NCBI GenBank assembly: GCA_021818585.1
Contig: JAKATU010000041.1
Span: 48,178-112,177 of the forward strand
Length of the DNA stretch: 64,000 nucleotides
Direction of reading: 5' to 3'
Origin: Acidobacteriota bacterium
Lineage (GTDB): Bacteria > Acidobacteriota > Terriglobia > Terriglobales > Acidobacteriaceae
A program made the translations under genes and the position numbers. The notes under the pieces are model-generated. The model was not told where the DNA came from and searched no databases. It was given only the letters and a program-made list of their open reading frames with translations. Shown one piece after another: positions 33,385 to 42,212 of the stretch. Numbering within the stretch: the first letter of the stretch is position 1; each line of letters begins with the position of its first letter.

Positions 33385-36057
33385 TTAGTGCGATCTGGGT
33401 CGTTGTTTGTGGGGACGAGTTTTGCCGGAGCTGTCGACTTCCGGGGCGATGAGCGCGGGGTCATCGGCATCGAGCATTTGACGGGCCTCGGCGGCGGTTT
33501 TGGGTTGGGCGATTTTTGCTTTTGAGGGGATGAAGATACGCGGGTCGGCAGGGATGGCGGTGTAGGGTTTGAAGTCCGGCGTGGTGGTGAAGATGTCTCC
33601 GAAGCCGGCTTCGAGGCGGTCCATGAGGGTGTCTGGCCCGAGGTGGAGCGAGCGGTAGATGTCCTGAAGGACGCTGCCCATGCTGGTTTGGTCGTGGGAG
33701 ATAAAGCCGGGACGGGCCCAGGGGCTGATGACGAGCAGGACGCTGCGGTGGGCATCGACGTGATCGACGCCGCTTTGCGCATCGTCTTCGATGACGAAGA
33801 TGGCGGTGGATTTCCAGATGCGGGAGTGGGAGATGAGCTGGACGATTTTGCCGAGGGCGAGGTCGTTGTCAGCGACGTAGGAGGCGCGGTAGGGATAGCC
33901 GTCGGCGGGGCGTGGGTCGGCGGTGTGGTCATTGGGCAGGCGGATGACGGTGAGCGCGGGCGCGGGGCCCGCGGCGAGTCGTTGGGTGAAGTTGCGTTGG
34001 AATTCGGCGAAGCGGTACTGGTCTGGGATACCGAGATTGAAAGTGGGGTAATTGCGATCGGTGGAGGTGAAGACGGGTTCCGGCAGAGGCGAGTTGAGGA
34101 AGAGTCGCTGGCCTTGCGGGGCTGTGCCTTTGGCTTCGTCGGAGCCTTCGAGCTCGAGGCCTTCACCGTAGTTGAGGATAGAGAGATGCGCATCGGCGAT
34201 GTGCTCCCACATGGAGCCGTATTCGGGCTCGTCCTCGGGCATGGGCGAGTCTGCGCCGCCCCAGATGGCGCGGCGGCCTGGCGCGGTGCTGGTGAAGTCT
34301 CCGGTGCGGCGGCTGCTGTAGGCGGTGCTCCAGGCGATGTTGAACCAGGGGGTGGGCGGCATGCCGACGGCCCAGCGGTGACCGTCGGCGGAGACTTCGC
34401 TGTCGACGGAGAAGTGGTCGCTGGTGGCGAAGCGCGTGGCGAGGGCGTGGGCGTTGGGGGTGACGCGGAGATTGTGGAGGGAGGGATTTTGCGGCACCCA
34501 GCCGTGCATGCCGTAGCGGGCGAGTTGGGGGTCGCCGTCTACTCCGGGAAGGTCGCCGAAGATTTCGTCGAAGGTGCGGTTTTCGCGAATGATGAGGAAG
34601 ACGTGGCGGATGGGGGGATTGGGCCAGGGTGTGGCGTGGCGCAGCGCGGCGGTGTTGTTGGCGATGACCCGGCGGGTGAGTTGCGCGAGGTGGTGGCGGA
34701 TGGCTGTGAGGGGAATGGAGGTGAGCGAGCCGTGCTCGAGCTGGCCGATGTAGTAGTGATGGCCGTGGATGTAGTTGGGTCCGGAGCCTTTGCCCTTGTT
34801 GGTTAGTACGTAGAGGGTTTTGCCGTTGGGGGAGAAGCTGACGGCGACGGGATACCAGTTGGTGGGGATGTGGCCGAGGACGCGGCCGGAGGTGAGATTG
34901 ATGACGGCGACGGCGTCTATGCCGGATTCGGCGACGTAGAGGCGATGGTTGTGGAGCGCCATGCCGTAAGGGTCGATGCCGCGGAGGGGTCGGTGGTCAC
35001 TGTCCTCAAAGGACGGGCCGCGAAAGGGTGTGAGGGAAATCTGGCGCTGGAGGCGGCGGCCGTTAGCGGAGATTTCTGCTACGGCGTCGTCGTGAGCGAG
35101 GGAGACGAAGACGTGGTGGGCGCTGGAGGCGATGCCGGTGGGGGATGCTCCGCCGACGACTCCGCCGGGTTTCTCTTGAATGCGCGCGCCGAGACGCAGA
35201 CGCGCGATGATGACGGGATGGCGGGGGTTAGCGAGCGAGTAGGTGAAGAGAGAGCTGCCTTTGACGCTGTTTTCATTGCCGAGGGGCGGGATGACGTGGC
35301 CGTCTACAGTGGCGCCGAGACGGGCCTGTTTGGATGGGTAGCCGGTGGGCGGGAATTTTAGGCCGGCGCCGATGGGATCGGCTTTGCTGAGTCCGCTGAC
35401 GAGCTTGTAATTGAATAGACCGGAATTAGTTACATATAGAAATTTGCCGGTGGGCGAGAGTGCGATGCTGATGGGTTCGCGGCCGGTGGGCGTGGAGGCA
35501 AGGATGCGGCGGGTGGCGGTGCTGATGGTGACGACGCGCCAGTTGGCCTGGTCGATGACGTAGAGCTCGCGACCGTGAGGCGACAGGGCGAGCGATGCGG
35601 CGAAGCTTTGGTGATAGTCGCTGCCGTTGAGGGAGATGGTGGCGATGCGCTGCCAGACAGCGGTGCGGTAGATATCCACGGCGCCGGAGTTGCCGGTTGC
35701 ATCGTATAGAAGAGAACCGTCAGGAGAGTAGGCGACGCCGGTGTGCACGCGGACGGATGGGACGCTTTTGTCGCCTTTGGGGATGCGCTGGATGGTGGGG
35801 TGGGCTGAGGAGGGATTGCTGATGATGTTGAGCGCGTAGGGCCAGCCGATGGAGGGTGCGACGATCTGGCGTCCGCTGGGGCTCATGGTCATGGTGAAGG
35901 GGAATGGACCGAGGTATTCGGTGGTGCCGATGGGGGTGATGAGGCGTCCGTTGGGGAGGGTGACGGGAGCGGCGAATGTGGCGGCGTGGGCCGTGGCCGC
36001 GGCGAAGGCGGCGAGCAGGAAGGCGCGGGCGATGTGGGAGAATGGACGAAATTTCAC
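33385..36057 (-). CDS. YncE-like beta-propeller / alkaline phosphatase-family phosphoesterase fusion
   Basis: This protein has 890 residues from the GTG at 36057, beginning with a signal peptide (FSHIARAFLLAAFAAATAHA). Residues about 35-480 form a YncE-type beta-propeller with repeated ALSPTGKFLYVTN-like blades. Residues about 520-820 form a phosphoesterase domain of the phospholipase C/acid phosphatase group: RHVFLIIRENRTFDEIFGDL, SDHFSVDSEVSADGHRWAVG and FVIEDDAQSGVDHVDAHRS. The C-terminal 60 residues are Lys/Pro-rich. It is likely periplasmic and releases phosphate from organic phosphates. The upstream frame extension is Pro/Ser-rich and overlaps the divergent aquaporin promoter. Confidence 0.88.
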   Translation of the reverse strand: MKFRPFSHIARAFLLAAFAAATAHAATFAAPVTLPNGRLITPIGTTEYLGPFPFTMTMSPSGRQIVAPSIGWPYALNIISNPSSAHPTIQRIPKGDKSVPSVRVHTGVAYSPDGSLLYDATGNSGAVDIYRTAVWQRIATISLNGSDYHQSFAASLALSPHGRELYVIDQANWRVVTISTATRRILASTPTGREPISIALSPTGKFLYVTNSGLFNYKLVSGLSKADPIGAGLKFPPTGYPSKQARLGATVDGHVIPPLGNENSVKGSSLFTYSLANPRHPVIIARLRLGARIQEKPGGVVGGASPTGIASSAHHVFVSLAHDDAVAEISANGRRLQRQISLTPFRGPSFEDSDHRPLRGIDPYGMALHNHRLYVAESGIDAVAVINLTSGRVLGHIPTNWYPVAVSFSPNGKTLYVLTNKGKGSGPNYIHGHHYYIGQLEHGSLTSIPLTAIRHHLAQLTRRVIANNTAALRHATPWPNPPIRHVFLIIRENRTFDEIFGDLPGVDGDPQLARYGMHGWVPQNPSLHNLRVTPNAHALATRFATSDHFSVDSEVSADGHRWAVGMPPTPWFNIAWSTAYSSRRTGDFTSTAPGRRAIWGGADSPMPEDEPEYGSMWEHIADAHLSILNYGEGLELEGSDEAKGTAPQGQRLFLNSPLPEPVFTSTDRNYPTFNLGIPDQYRFAEFQRNFTQRLAAGPAPALTVIRLPNDHTADPRPADGYPYRASYVADNDLALGKIVQLISHSRIWKSTAIFVIEDDAQSGVDHVDAHRSVLLVISPWARPGFISHDQTSMGSVLQDIYRSLHLGPDTLMDRLEAGFGDIFTTTPDFKPYTAIPADPRIFIPSKAKIAQPKTAAEARQMLDADDPALIAPEVDSSGKTRPHKQRPRSH

Positions 36058-36128
36058 GCACTCATGGTAGTGCAGCGATATTTCGCGGGAATGAATGAGG
36101 GGGTGAGGGATTGGCGAGGGCGATTGGG

Positions 36129-36896
36129 ATGAAAGAGATGTGGAAGCCGGTGTTTGCAGAATTTGTGGGGACGGCGCTGCTGATTGCGGTTGGGCTGTCC
36201 ATTGTGATCCTGGATTTTGGGAAGGGCAGCCCGGTGGCGGCGTGGCTTCCATCTGCGGGGGATAGGCGGCTGCTGACGGGATTTTTGTTCGGGTGCACGG
36301 GTGCGGGGATTGCGTTGTCGTGGTTGGGTAAGGTGAGCGGTGCACATATTAATCCGGTGGTGAGCGGGGCGTTCTGGATGATGGGCAAGATGCGGGGGCG
36401 GCATGCGCTGGCCAACGTGGTGGCGCAGTGTCTGGGCGGGGTGGTGGGCGCGCTGCCGCTGCTGGCATGGGGCGCGATGGGGCGGTCCGTGCAGTTTGGG
36501 TCGACGACGCCAGGCGCGTCTTACGGTGACGGGTTGGCGGTAGTCGGTGAGGTGGTGACGACGGCGATTTTGATTGTGGGGCTGCTGGTGTTTGTGGGGC
36601 ACAAGCGTCTGCGCGGGTTTACGCCGGCGATTTTTCCTCCGATGTATGCGGTGATGGTGTTTCTGGAGGCACCGGTGTCGGGGACGAGTACGAATCCGGC
36701 GCGGAGCCTGGGGCCGATGGTGATGGCCGGAGCATGGCAGGGGTGGTGGGTGTACTGGGTGGGTCCGGCGCTGGGGATGGCGCTGGGGGTTGCGATTTAC
36801 CAGAGCGGATTGTTCAAGGGGCTGGAGGTGGAAGTGGCGAAGTTGTACCACTTTGCGGATGATCCAGAGGGTTTATTTACGGTGGCAACGGAGTAG
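36129..36896 (+). CDS. Aquaporin / MIP-family channel with NPV-NPA signature
   Basis: This 255-residue membrane protein has six hydrophobic segments and the MIP two-repeat layout. The first pore motif reads AHINPVVSG (NPV in place of NPA); the second is the canonical GTSTNPARSLGP. It conducts water or small neutral solutes such as glycerol. I chose the ATG at 36129, the start of KEMWKPVFAEFVGTALLI. An insert (GKGSPVAAWLPSAGDRRLLT) lies between helices 1 and 2. It is divergent from the phosphoesterase gene. Confidence 0.9.
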   Translation: MKEMWKPVFAEFVGTALLIAVGLSIVILDFGKGSPVAAWLPSAGDRRLLTGFLFGCTGAGIALSWLGKVSGAHINPVVSGAFWMMGKMRGRHALANVVAQCLGGVVGALPLLAWGAMGRSVQFGSTTPGASYGDGLAVVGEVVTTAILIVGLLVFVGHKRLRGFTPAIFPPMYAVMVFLEAPVSGTSTNPARSLGPMVMAGAWQGWWVYWVGPALGMALGVAIYQSGLFKGLEVEVAKLYHFADDPEGLFTVATE

Positions 36897-37170
36897 TGAA
36901 GGCTGACGGATTTCCTGGTAGATGAAGTTGTATGAATACGTCTCATGGTGGATCAATGTGCACGGGGCGAAGCCGCATCTTTCGCGGATTATTGAGCAGG
37001 TGCTGGCGAGCCGGTGACGATTTCGCGGGCGTGCATGCCGGTGGTGGTTTCAGTGCATTCGGAGTTGCAGTCTTCGCGGCGGAACCCAGGCAGGATGCGG
37101 GGCAAGGTCCGGCTGCCTGAGGATATGGGTGCGCAGGATGAAGAGATTTCCCGCGTGCTGAAGAGAGTAT

Positions 37171-38940
37171 TTACCAGCGGGGTTTGTCGACGGGTTCGTC
37201 GACGCGGAGGAACTGGTCAGCCTTGATGTTGTGGAGGGTGTGCTGGATGCCGCTGGGCCACTGGATTTCGATGGTTGTTGCGATGGTTTCCGGGCCGAGG
37301 CCGAAGTGGGCGCGCTTGTCGCTGGCGGAGCAGTAGGAGCCTGCGGTGGTGACGGTCCACCACTGGGAGCCCTGCGCGGTGGTGAGCTTGACGACCGAGC
37401 CGATGGCGTCGCGATTGCTTTTGTGGCCGACGAGCAGGAGTGTGAGCCAGTGGTTGTTGTTTTCCGTGACGTTGCGGACGACGTAGGCGGGGCCATCGTT
37501 GGAAGAGACAACGACGTCGAGGCGGCCATCGTTGTCGATGTCTCCGCGCGCGAGACCGCGTGCGACCCAGCGCTGGTGGAAGACGGCGCCGGATTCGGGT
37601 GAAACGAGGTCAAACTTGCCGTTACGCATGTTCTGAAGGAGCATCATGGGCTCGCGATAGTGGAGCTGGGGGTCTTGGAGGCGGATGTTGTCGATATCGT
37701 GGCTCTGGGCGATGATGATGTCTTTCCAGCCATCGTTGTCATAGTCGAGAAAGCGAACGCCCCAGCCGGAGTGAAGGAGGGTTTCTTCGCCGAGGCCGGA
37801 CATGTAAGTGGCGTAGTTGAAGGAGCCGTCCTTGTTGTTTTCGTAGAGAGCGTATTTCTGGTTTGCGAGGTCGGTGACGATGATGTCCGGCCAGCCGTCG
37901 TTGTTGTAGTCCTGAAAGTCGGTGCCCATGCCGGCGTAGGTGAGTCCCATGCCGTCGACGGCGACCTGTGCGAGCAGGCCGTCTTCCTCGAAGGTTCCAT
38001 TGCCCTTGTTGTGATAGAGGAACTCGACCATGGAGTCGTTGGCGACGAAGAGGTCGATGTGTCCGTCGCGGTCGTAGTCCGCGATGGAGATGTCGAGGCC
38101 TTTACCGGGTTTGTCGAGGCCGATATGCGCGGAGACCTCGGTGAATTTTCCGTTGCCCTCGTTGTGATAGACGAGCGGGGCGATGGGCGGGAAGAGATTG
38201 GGGGTGCAATAGGCGCGATAGCCGGGGCGATGCTCGCCGCACCAGATGTCGGTGAAGTCCCACTTCATGTAGCGAAGGACGACGAGGTCGAGCAGGCCGT
38301 CGTTGTCGAGGTCGACCCAGACGGCGCTGGTGGACCAGCCGCCGCCGCCGGTGCCGGATTGCTCGGTGACGTCGGTGAAGGTTCCGTCTCCGTTGTTGTG
38401 ATAGAGGCGATTGCCGCCGTAGCCGGTGACGTAGAGATCCTGAAAGCCGTCGTTGTCGTAGTCGCCGACGGCGACGCCAAAGTCGTAGCCGATGCCCTGG
38501 AGGCCGGCTTTTTCTGTGACGTCTTCGAAGGTTCCGTCGGGTTTCTGGTGGTAGAGGCGGTTCCAGTATTCGGGGCCGGATTTTTGCGGGATGGCGCCGG
38601 GGGGAGTGGGGTCAGAGAGCGGCGCGCCGTTGGCGAAGAAGATGTCGAGGCGTCCGTCGTTGTCGTAGTCAAAGAGAGCGACGCCGGAGCCCATGGTTTC
38701 GACGAGGTACTTTTTCGCAGTGTGGGAGGCTTTGCCGATGAAGTCGACGCCGCTGGCTTTGGTGACGTCGACGAACTTGCCGGGGATGGGCGCGGTGAGC
38801 GGTTTGGCGGCGGATGCTGCTGAGCCGGATGGAAAGCCGGAGCCTGGGTGTGGCACGGCCCATGCGATGGCCTGGCGGAGCCGCAGGGCCGACGTGAGGC
38901 CGAGCGTTCCGGCGTATTTAAGGAAGTCGCGTCGCTGCAT
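37171..38940 (-). CDS. CRTAC1-family FG-GAP repeat protein with ASPIC/UnbV C-terminus
   Basis: This 589-residue exported protein begins with a twin-arginine-like signal (MQRRDFLKYAGTLGLTSAL). At least seven FG-GAP/VCBS-like repeats follow, each with a DYDNDGxxDL-type calcium-binding loop such as DYDNDGRLDIFFANG and DLDNDGLLDLVVLRY. The C-terminal 90 residues are ASPIC/UnbV-like (AIGSVVKLTTAQGSQWWTV, IEIQWPSGIQHTLHNI). The family is abundant in Acidobacteria; its function is poorly known. It is not clustered with an obvious partner. Confidence 0.9.
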   Translation of the reverse strand: MQRRDFLKYAGTLGLTSALRLRQAIAWAVPHPGSGFPSGSAASAAKPLTAPIPGKFVDVTKASGVDFIGKASHTAKKYLVETMGSGVALFDYDNDGRLDIFFANGAPLSDPTPPGAIPQKSGPEYWNRLYHQKPDGTFEDVTEKAGLQGIGYDFGVAVGDYDNDGFQDLYVTGYGGNRLYHNNGDGTFTDVTEQSGTGGGGWSTSAVWVDLDNDGLLDLVVLRYMKWDFTDIWCGEHRPGYRAYCTPNLFPPIAPLVYHNEGNGKFTEVSAHIGLDKPGKGLDISIADYDRDGHIDLFVANDSMVEFLYHNKGNGTFEEDGLLAQVAVDGMGLTYAGMGTDFQDYNNDGWPDIIVTDLANQKYALYENNKDGSFNYATYMSGLGEETLLHSGWGVRFLDYDNDGWKDIIIAQSHDIDNIRLQDPQLHYREPMMLLQNMRNGKFDLVSPESGAVFHQRWVARGLARGDIDNDGRLDVVVSSNDGPAYVVRNVTENNNHWLTLLLVGHKSNRDAIGSVVKLTTAQGSQWWTVTTAGSYCSASDKRAHFGLGPETIATTIEIQWPSGIQHTLHNIKADQFLRVDEPVDKPRW

Positions 38941-39105
38941 GGGGCATCCAGATGGGGTTAAGTCTACGTTTGCATTTCGGGGAGGGTCAAACGAGGGAGT
39001 GGAAGCGGTTACATGGGAGGGAATCGCGGGGGCGTATACGGGGCTTGGATGACTGCTGCGACTTGAGGCGGGACGTCAGGGAGCAATGGTGAAGTGGAGG
39101 ATGGA

Positions 39106-40098
39106 TCAGGCAGGAGGGGCGGTGGAGTCGCGGATGACGAGTTCGGTGTGGATGGGGCAGACCTTGATGCCGTGCTTGTCCTGCATGTCGACGAGAGTGT
39201 AGAAGGCGGTTTCCGCGATTTCGTTGCGAGGGATGCGGACGGTGGTGAGGGTTGGCTGCGTGTAGGAACTGACGGTGATGTCGTCAAAGCCAACGAGTGA
39301 GATGTCCTTAGGGATGCGGAGACCTTTTTCGTGAATGGCGCGCATGGCTCCAATGGCGGTGAGGTCGTTGGAGGTCATGACGGCTTTGGGGAGCGGGTTG
39401 GTGACGAGCATCTGGACCATGGCCTGGTAGCCGCCGCTGATGGTGTGGTCGCCCTTCTGGATGAAGTGGGCGGGGACGGCGAGGCCGCGCCTCTGCATTC
39501 CCTTGACGAAAGCTTTTTCGCGAAGCTTGGCGGAGTGATATTTGGAGGGTCCGGCGATGTAGGCGATGGAGGTATGGCCGATGGAGTGGAGGTGTTCGAC
39601 GGCGGCCTCGATGCCGGATTGATAGTCGATGACGAGGCGGGAGATTTCTTTTGCAGAGCGGGCCGTGTCGAGGAAGATGAGTGGGATGCGCTGCTGGTGG
39701 AAGTCTTCGAGGACCCGGGAGTGCATTTCGGAGGTCATGATGGCGACGCCGTCGACTTTTCTCTGGAGCATGCGGCGGGCGCAGTGCTCGGCGCGGACGG
39801 GATCATAGCTGGTGTTGGCGACCAGGACTTCCTTGCCGTGGCGCATGGCGACATCTTCAAAGCTTTTGACCAGTTCGGGGAAGAACGGGTTTGTAATGTC
39901 GGAGATGATGAGTCCGTAGAGGCTGGAGCGGCCGGAGCCGAGCGCGCGGGCGTTTGTATCCGGGTAGTAGCGGAGCTTCTCGATGGCGCGGCGGACGCGA
40001 AGGGCAGTTTCATCGCTTACTTTGTCAGAGCCATTGATGGTCCGGGAAACGGTCGCAGTAGAGACTTTTGCGACGCGCGCTACTTCCTTGATATTCAT
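39106..40098 (-). CDS. LacI-family transcriptional regulator
   Basis: This 330-residue regulator has a classic N-terminal HTH and hinge (MNIKEVARVAKVSTATVSRT, then NGSDKVSDETALRVRRAIEK and ALGSGRSS). A periplasmic-binding-protein-like sensor domain follows, including IIDYQSG-like, DDITVSSYTQPTLTTV and RNEIAETAFYTLVD motifs. I chose the ATG at 40098, with GAGGA upstream, because the HTH starts there. A near-consensus LacI operator lies 61 bases upstream, so autoregulation is likely. The effector and other targets are unknown. Confidence 0.92.
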   Translation of the reverse strand: MNIKEVARVAKVSTATVSRTINGSDKVSDETALRVRRAIEKLRYYPDTNARALGSGRSSLYGLIISDITNPFFPELVKSFEDVAMRHGKEVLVANTSYDPVRAEHCARRMLQRKVDGVAIMTSEMHSRVLEDFHQQRIPLIFLDTARSAKEISRLVIDYQSGIEAAVEHLHSIGHTSIAYIAGPSKYHSAKLREKAFVKGMQRRGLAVPAHFIQKGDHTISGGYQAMVQMLVTNPLPKAVMTSNDLTAIGAMRAIHEKGLRIPKDISLVGFDDITVSSYTQPTLTTVRIPRNEIAETAFYTLVDMQDKHGIKVCPIHTELVIRDSTAPPA

Positions 40099-40613
40099 GC
40101 CGGCAGTCCTCGCTGGTGCAACCTGTTTGCTGGATAGAACGCTTTGTTGCGCGGAAGCAGAAACCGTTTGCAAAGAAGCTGCGTGACCGGCGTTGAGGTT
40201 CTACCTGAGTATGTAATTGATCGGACGCCAAGATGGCCAGTTATATTTGGGGGAGTCGATGCAGCAGAGGCAAAGATTGTCACTGCTGCAGGCTGAACAT
40301 CGCCGATGGATAGACGGGGCGCAGTGTGATGAAGTTGCATGCTTTTTGAAGACAAGCCGCCGTTTGCCGGCTGTCTGGATATCTTTTTAACGGCTTTACC
40401 CGAGCATTCCCACTGTATCTTGGTAAACGAATACACTACCATCTTTACGGGCTGAAATGCAGCCACTGCAGCTGCACCGCGGCGGCTACGGTGCGCCGTG
40501 GATGTCTCGGTTCAGCGTGTTTCTGTCGGCCAGGACGGTCGCGGGTGGTTGGGATTGGGCAGTCGATTCCGGACGCGGGGCGGGTGGAAGCCGGGTCGCT
40601 GGGCGGCTTGTGC
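40099..40613. other. Upstream region of the LacI gene with no intact gene
   Basis: It contains the LacI-type operator at 40159-40172 and a weaker 12-of-14 match at 40422-40435 (GGTAAACGAATACA). Short frames overlapping the hypA remnant do not look coding at their N-terminal parts. Confidence 0.5.
40159..40172. promoter_or_regulatory. LacI-family operator
   Basis: AGAAACCGTTTGCA matches the family consensus TGNAANCGNTTNCA except at the first base. It lies 61 bases upstream of the LacI regulator start, a typical autoregulatory position. Confidence 0.65.
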
Positions 40614-40885
40614 CTGAGGCGGATTGGGGTGCGCGTGGGTGTTTTGCCTGGAGTGGATTTGCAGGCGCTGGAGTTTGCGCTCATGAGGATTCGCGCGAGG
40701 ACGGCCTGGAAGACGTGGAGATTGATCTGCATGGTTGCCCGCGTCGGAATCGGTGCTCGAAGTGCGGGTTTGAGTTTGAAGCAGAGATGTACAGCACGCC
40801 TTGCCCTGATTGCGCCAGTGAGGAGATTCAACGGATTGGCCGCGAGGAACTGAAGATTGCGTTTGTTGAGGTGTATGAAGCGTGA
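40614..40885 (+). pseudogene. Decayed hypA (hydrogenase nickel-insertion protein) fragment
   Basis: Two frames together spell the last two-thirds of HypA. The first frame has LRRIGVRVGVLPGVDLQALE and then FALMRIR. The second has EDVEIDLHGCPRRNRCSKCG and then CPDCASEEI and GREELKIAFVEVYE. The two CxxC zinc pairs, 12 residues apart, and the terminal EVYE-type motif fit HypA. The frame changes near 40692-40697 in a CGCGCG run, where a 2-base insertion or 1-base loss restores the reading frame. The HypA N-terminus (MHE...) is absent in all frames, so this is a remnant. A sequencing error could explain the frameshift but not the missing start. Confidence 0.6.
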
Positions 40886-41006
40886 AAGTTGTTCTGGCGC
40901 AGAAGCCGGAGCTGAGCGAAAGCCAAAAGATGGTGCATGAGTTGGGCGCGGGCCGGCGTGATTGTGGCGTGCGGCCGGTTTGAGGGCGGATGGTATACCT
41001 AAGGAC

Positions 41007-42212
41007 ATGCGCGTCAGGCTCGCTTATTTTGTCAGTCATCCGATTCAGTACCAGACGCCGCTGTTGCGGCGGATTGCGCAGGAAGACGATATCGACCTGA
41101 CGGTATTTTTTTCCAGCGACTTGTCTGTCCGTGGGTATTCGGATGAGGGGTTTGGCGGCGTGCAGGTGAAATGGGATATTCCCTTGCTGGAGGGTTACCG
41201 GCACGAGTTTCTTCCGGGGATTCGCAAGAGCGGGGGCGTGGGTGTGACGCGGCCGATCAGCCACGGGATTTTGTCGTGCTTGCGGAAGGGAAAGTTTGAT
41301 GCGGTGTGGGTGCACGGGTACCACACGTTGGATTCGATGCACGCGATTCTGGCGGCTAAGCTGCTGGGGCTTCCGGTGCTGTTGCGGGCGGAGTCGAGCC
41401 TGGATGATCGCCCGCGGGGTGGCGCGAAGCTGGCGGCGAAAAAGGTGTTTTTTCGCATGCTGAGCCCACTGGTGAACTGCGTGATGCCGATTGGGAGCAA
41501 GAACGAGGCTTACTGGAGAACGTATCTGGATGGGAAGACGCCGATGTTCCGGATGCCGTATTCGGTGGACAACGAGTATTTTCGCCAGCGCGCGGCAGAG
41601 GCCGCAGGCGGGCGTGAGGAGTTACGGCGTTCACTAGGGTTGGAACCGAGGCGTCCGGTGATGCTTTTTGCATCGAAGCTGCAGACGCGGAAGCGGTGCA
41701 TGGATCTGGTGGAGGCATTTTTGCAATTACGGCGTGGGGCTGGGGACGAGCCGACGGCTTACCTGCTGATTGTGGGAGATGGTGAAGAGCGAGGCGCATT
41801 GGAGAGGCGAATTGGAGAGTCGGGTAGCCCGCATGTGCGGATGCTGGGCTTCCAGAACCAGAGTGAGCTGCCGAGATTTTTTGATTTGTGCGACGTATTT
41901 GTACTGCCTTCGATCCATGAGCCGTGGGGTTTGATTGTGAATGAGGTGATGAGCGCGGGTCGTGCAGTGGTGGTGACCGACCAGGTGGGTTGCGCTCCGG
42001 ATTTGGTTTGCGACGGGGAGAACGGGTTTGTTTTTCCGGCTGGTAATGTGGAGGCACTGAGTGCGGCGCTGCAGCGTTTTGTGGACAATCCCGGGCTGGG
42101 GGCGCGCATGGGACAGAAAAGCAGGGAACGCATTGCGGAATGCAGCTTTGAGCAGGACGTGGAAGGACTGCGGCGGGCGCTGCAGGTTGCGGTTCGGGGA
42201 TTCGGCGTCTAA
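41007..42212 (+). CDS. Family 4-type glycosyltransferase
   Basis: This 401-residue GT-B enzyme starts at the ATG 41007 with AAGGA close upstream. The N-terminus MRVRLAYFVSHPIQYQTPLL is typical of glycosyltransferases of this group. The C-terminal half has the nucleotide-sugar site: VMLFASKLQTRKRCMDLVEA, LLIVGDGEERGALE, and the EPWGLIVNEVMSAGRAVV motif with the conserved Glu pair. It probably acts in exopolysaccharide or LPS synthesis. The next gene overlaps it by one base and is a second glycosyltransferase. Confidence 0.88.
   Translation: MRVRLAYFVSHPIQYQTPLLRRIAQEDDIDLTVFFSSDLSVRGYSDEGFGGVQVKWDIPLLEGYRHEFLPGIRKSGGVGVTRPISHGILSCLRKGKFDAVWVHGYHTLDSMHAILAAKLLGLPVLLRAESSLDDRPRGGAKLAAKKVFFRMLSPLVNCVMPIGSKNEAYWRTYLDGKTPMFRMPYSVDNEYFRQRAAEAAGGREELRRSLGLEPRRPVMLFASKLQTRKRCMDLVEAFLQLRRGAGDEPTAYLLIVGDGEERGALERRIGESGSPHVRMLGFQNQSELPRFFDLCDVFVLPSIHEPWGLIVNEVMSAGRAVVVTDQVGCAPDLVCDGENGFVFPAGNVEALSAALQRFVDNPGLGARMGQKSRERIAECSFEQDVEGLRRALQVAVRGFGV

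Noticed and set aside
36932..37226. Short plus-strand frames after the aquaporin gene
   Set aside because: They have no ribosome binding site, odd composition and overlap the end of the CRTAC1 gene.
40445..41008. Minus-strand 187-residue frame opposite the hypA remnant
   Set aside because: It is a GC-skew shadow frame with no recognisable motif or start site; the plus strand explains the region better.
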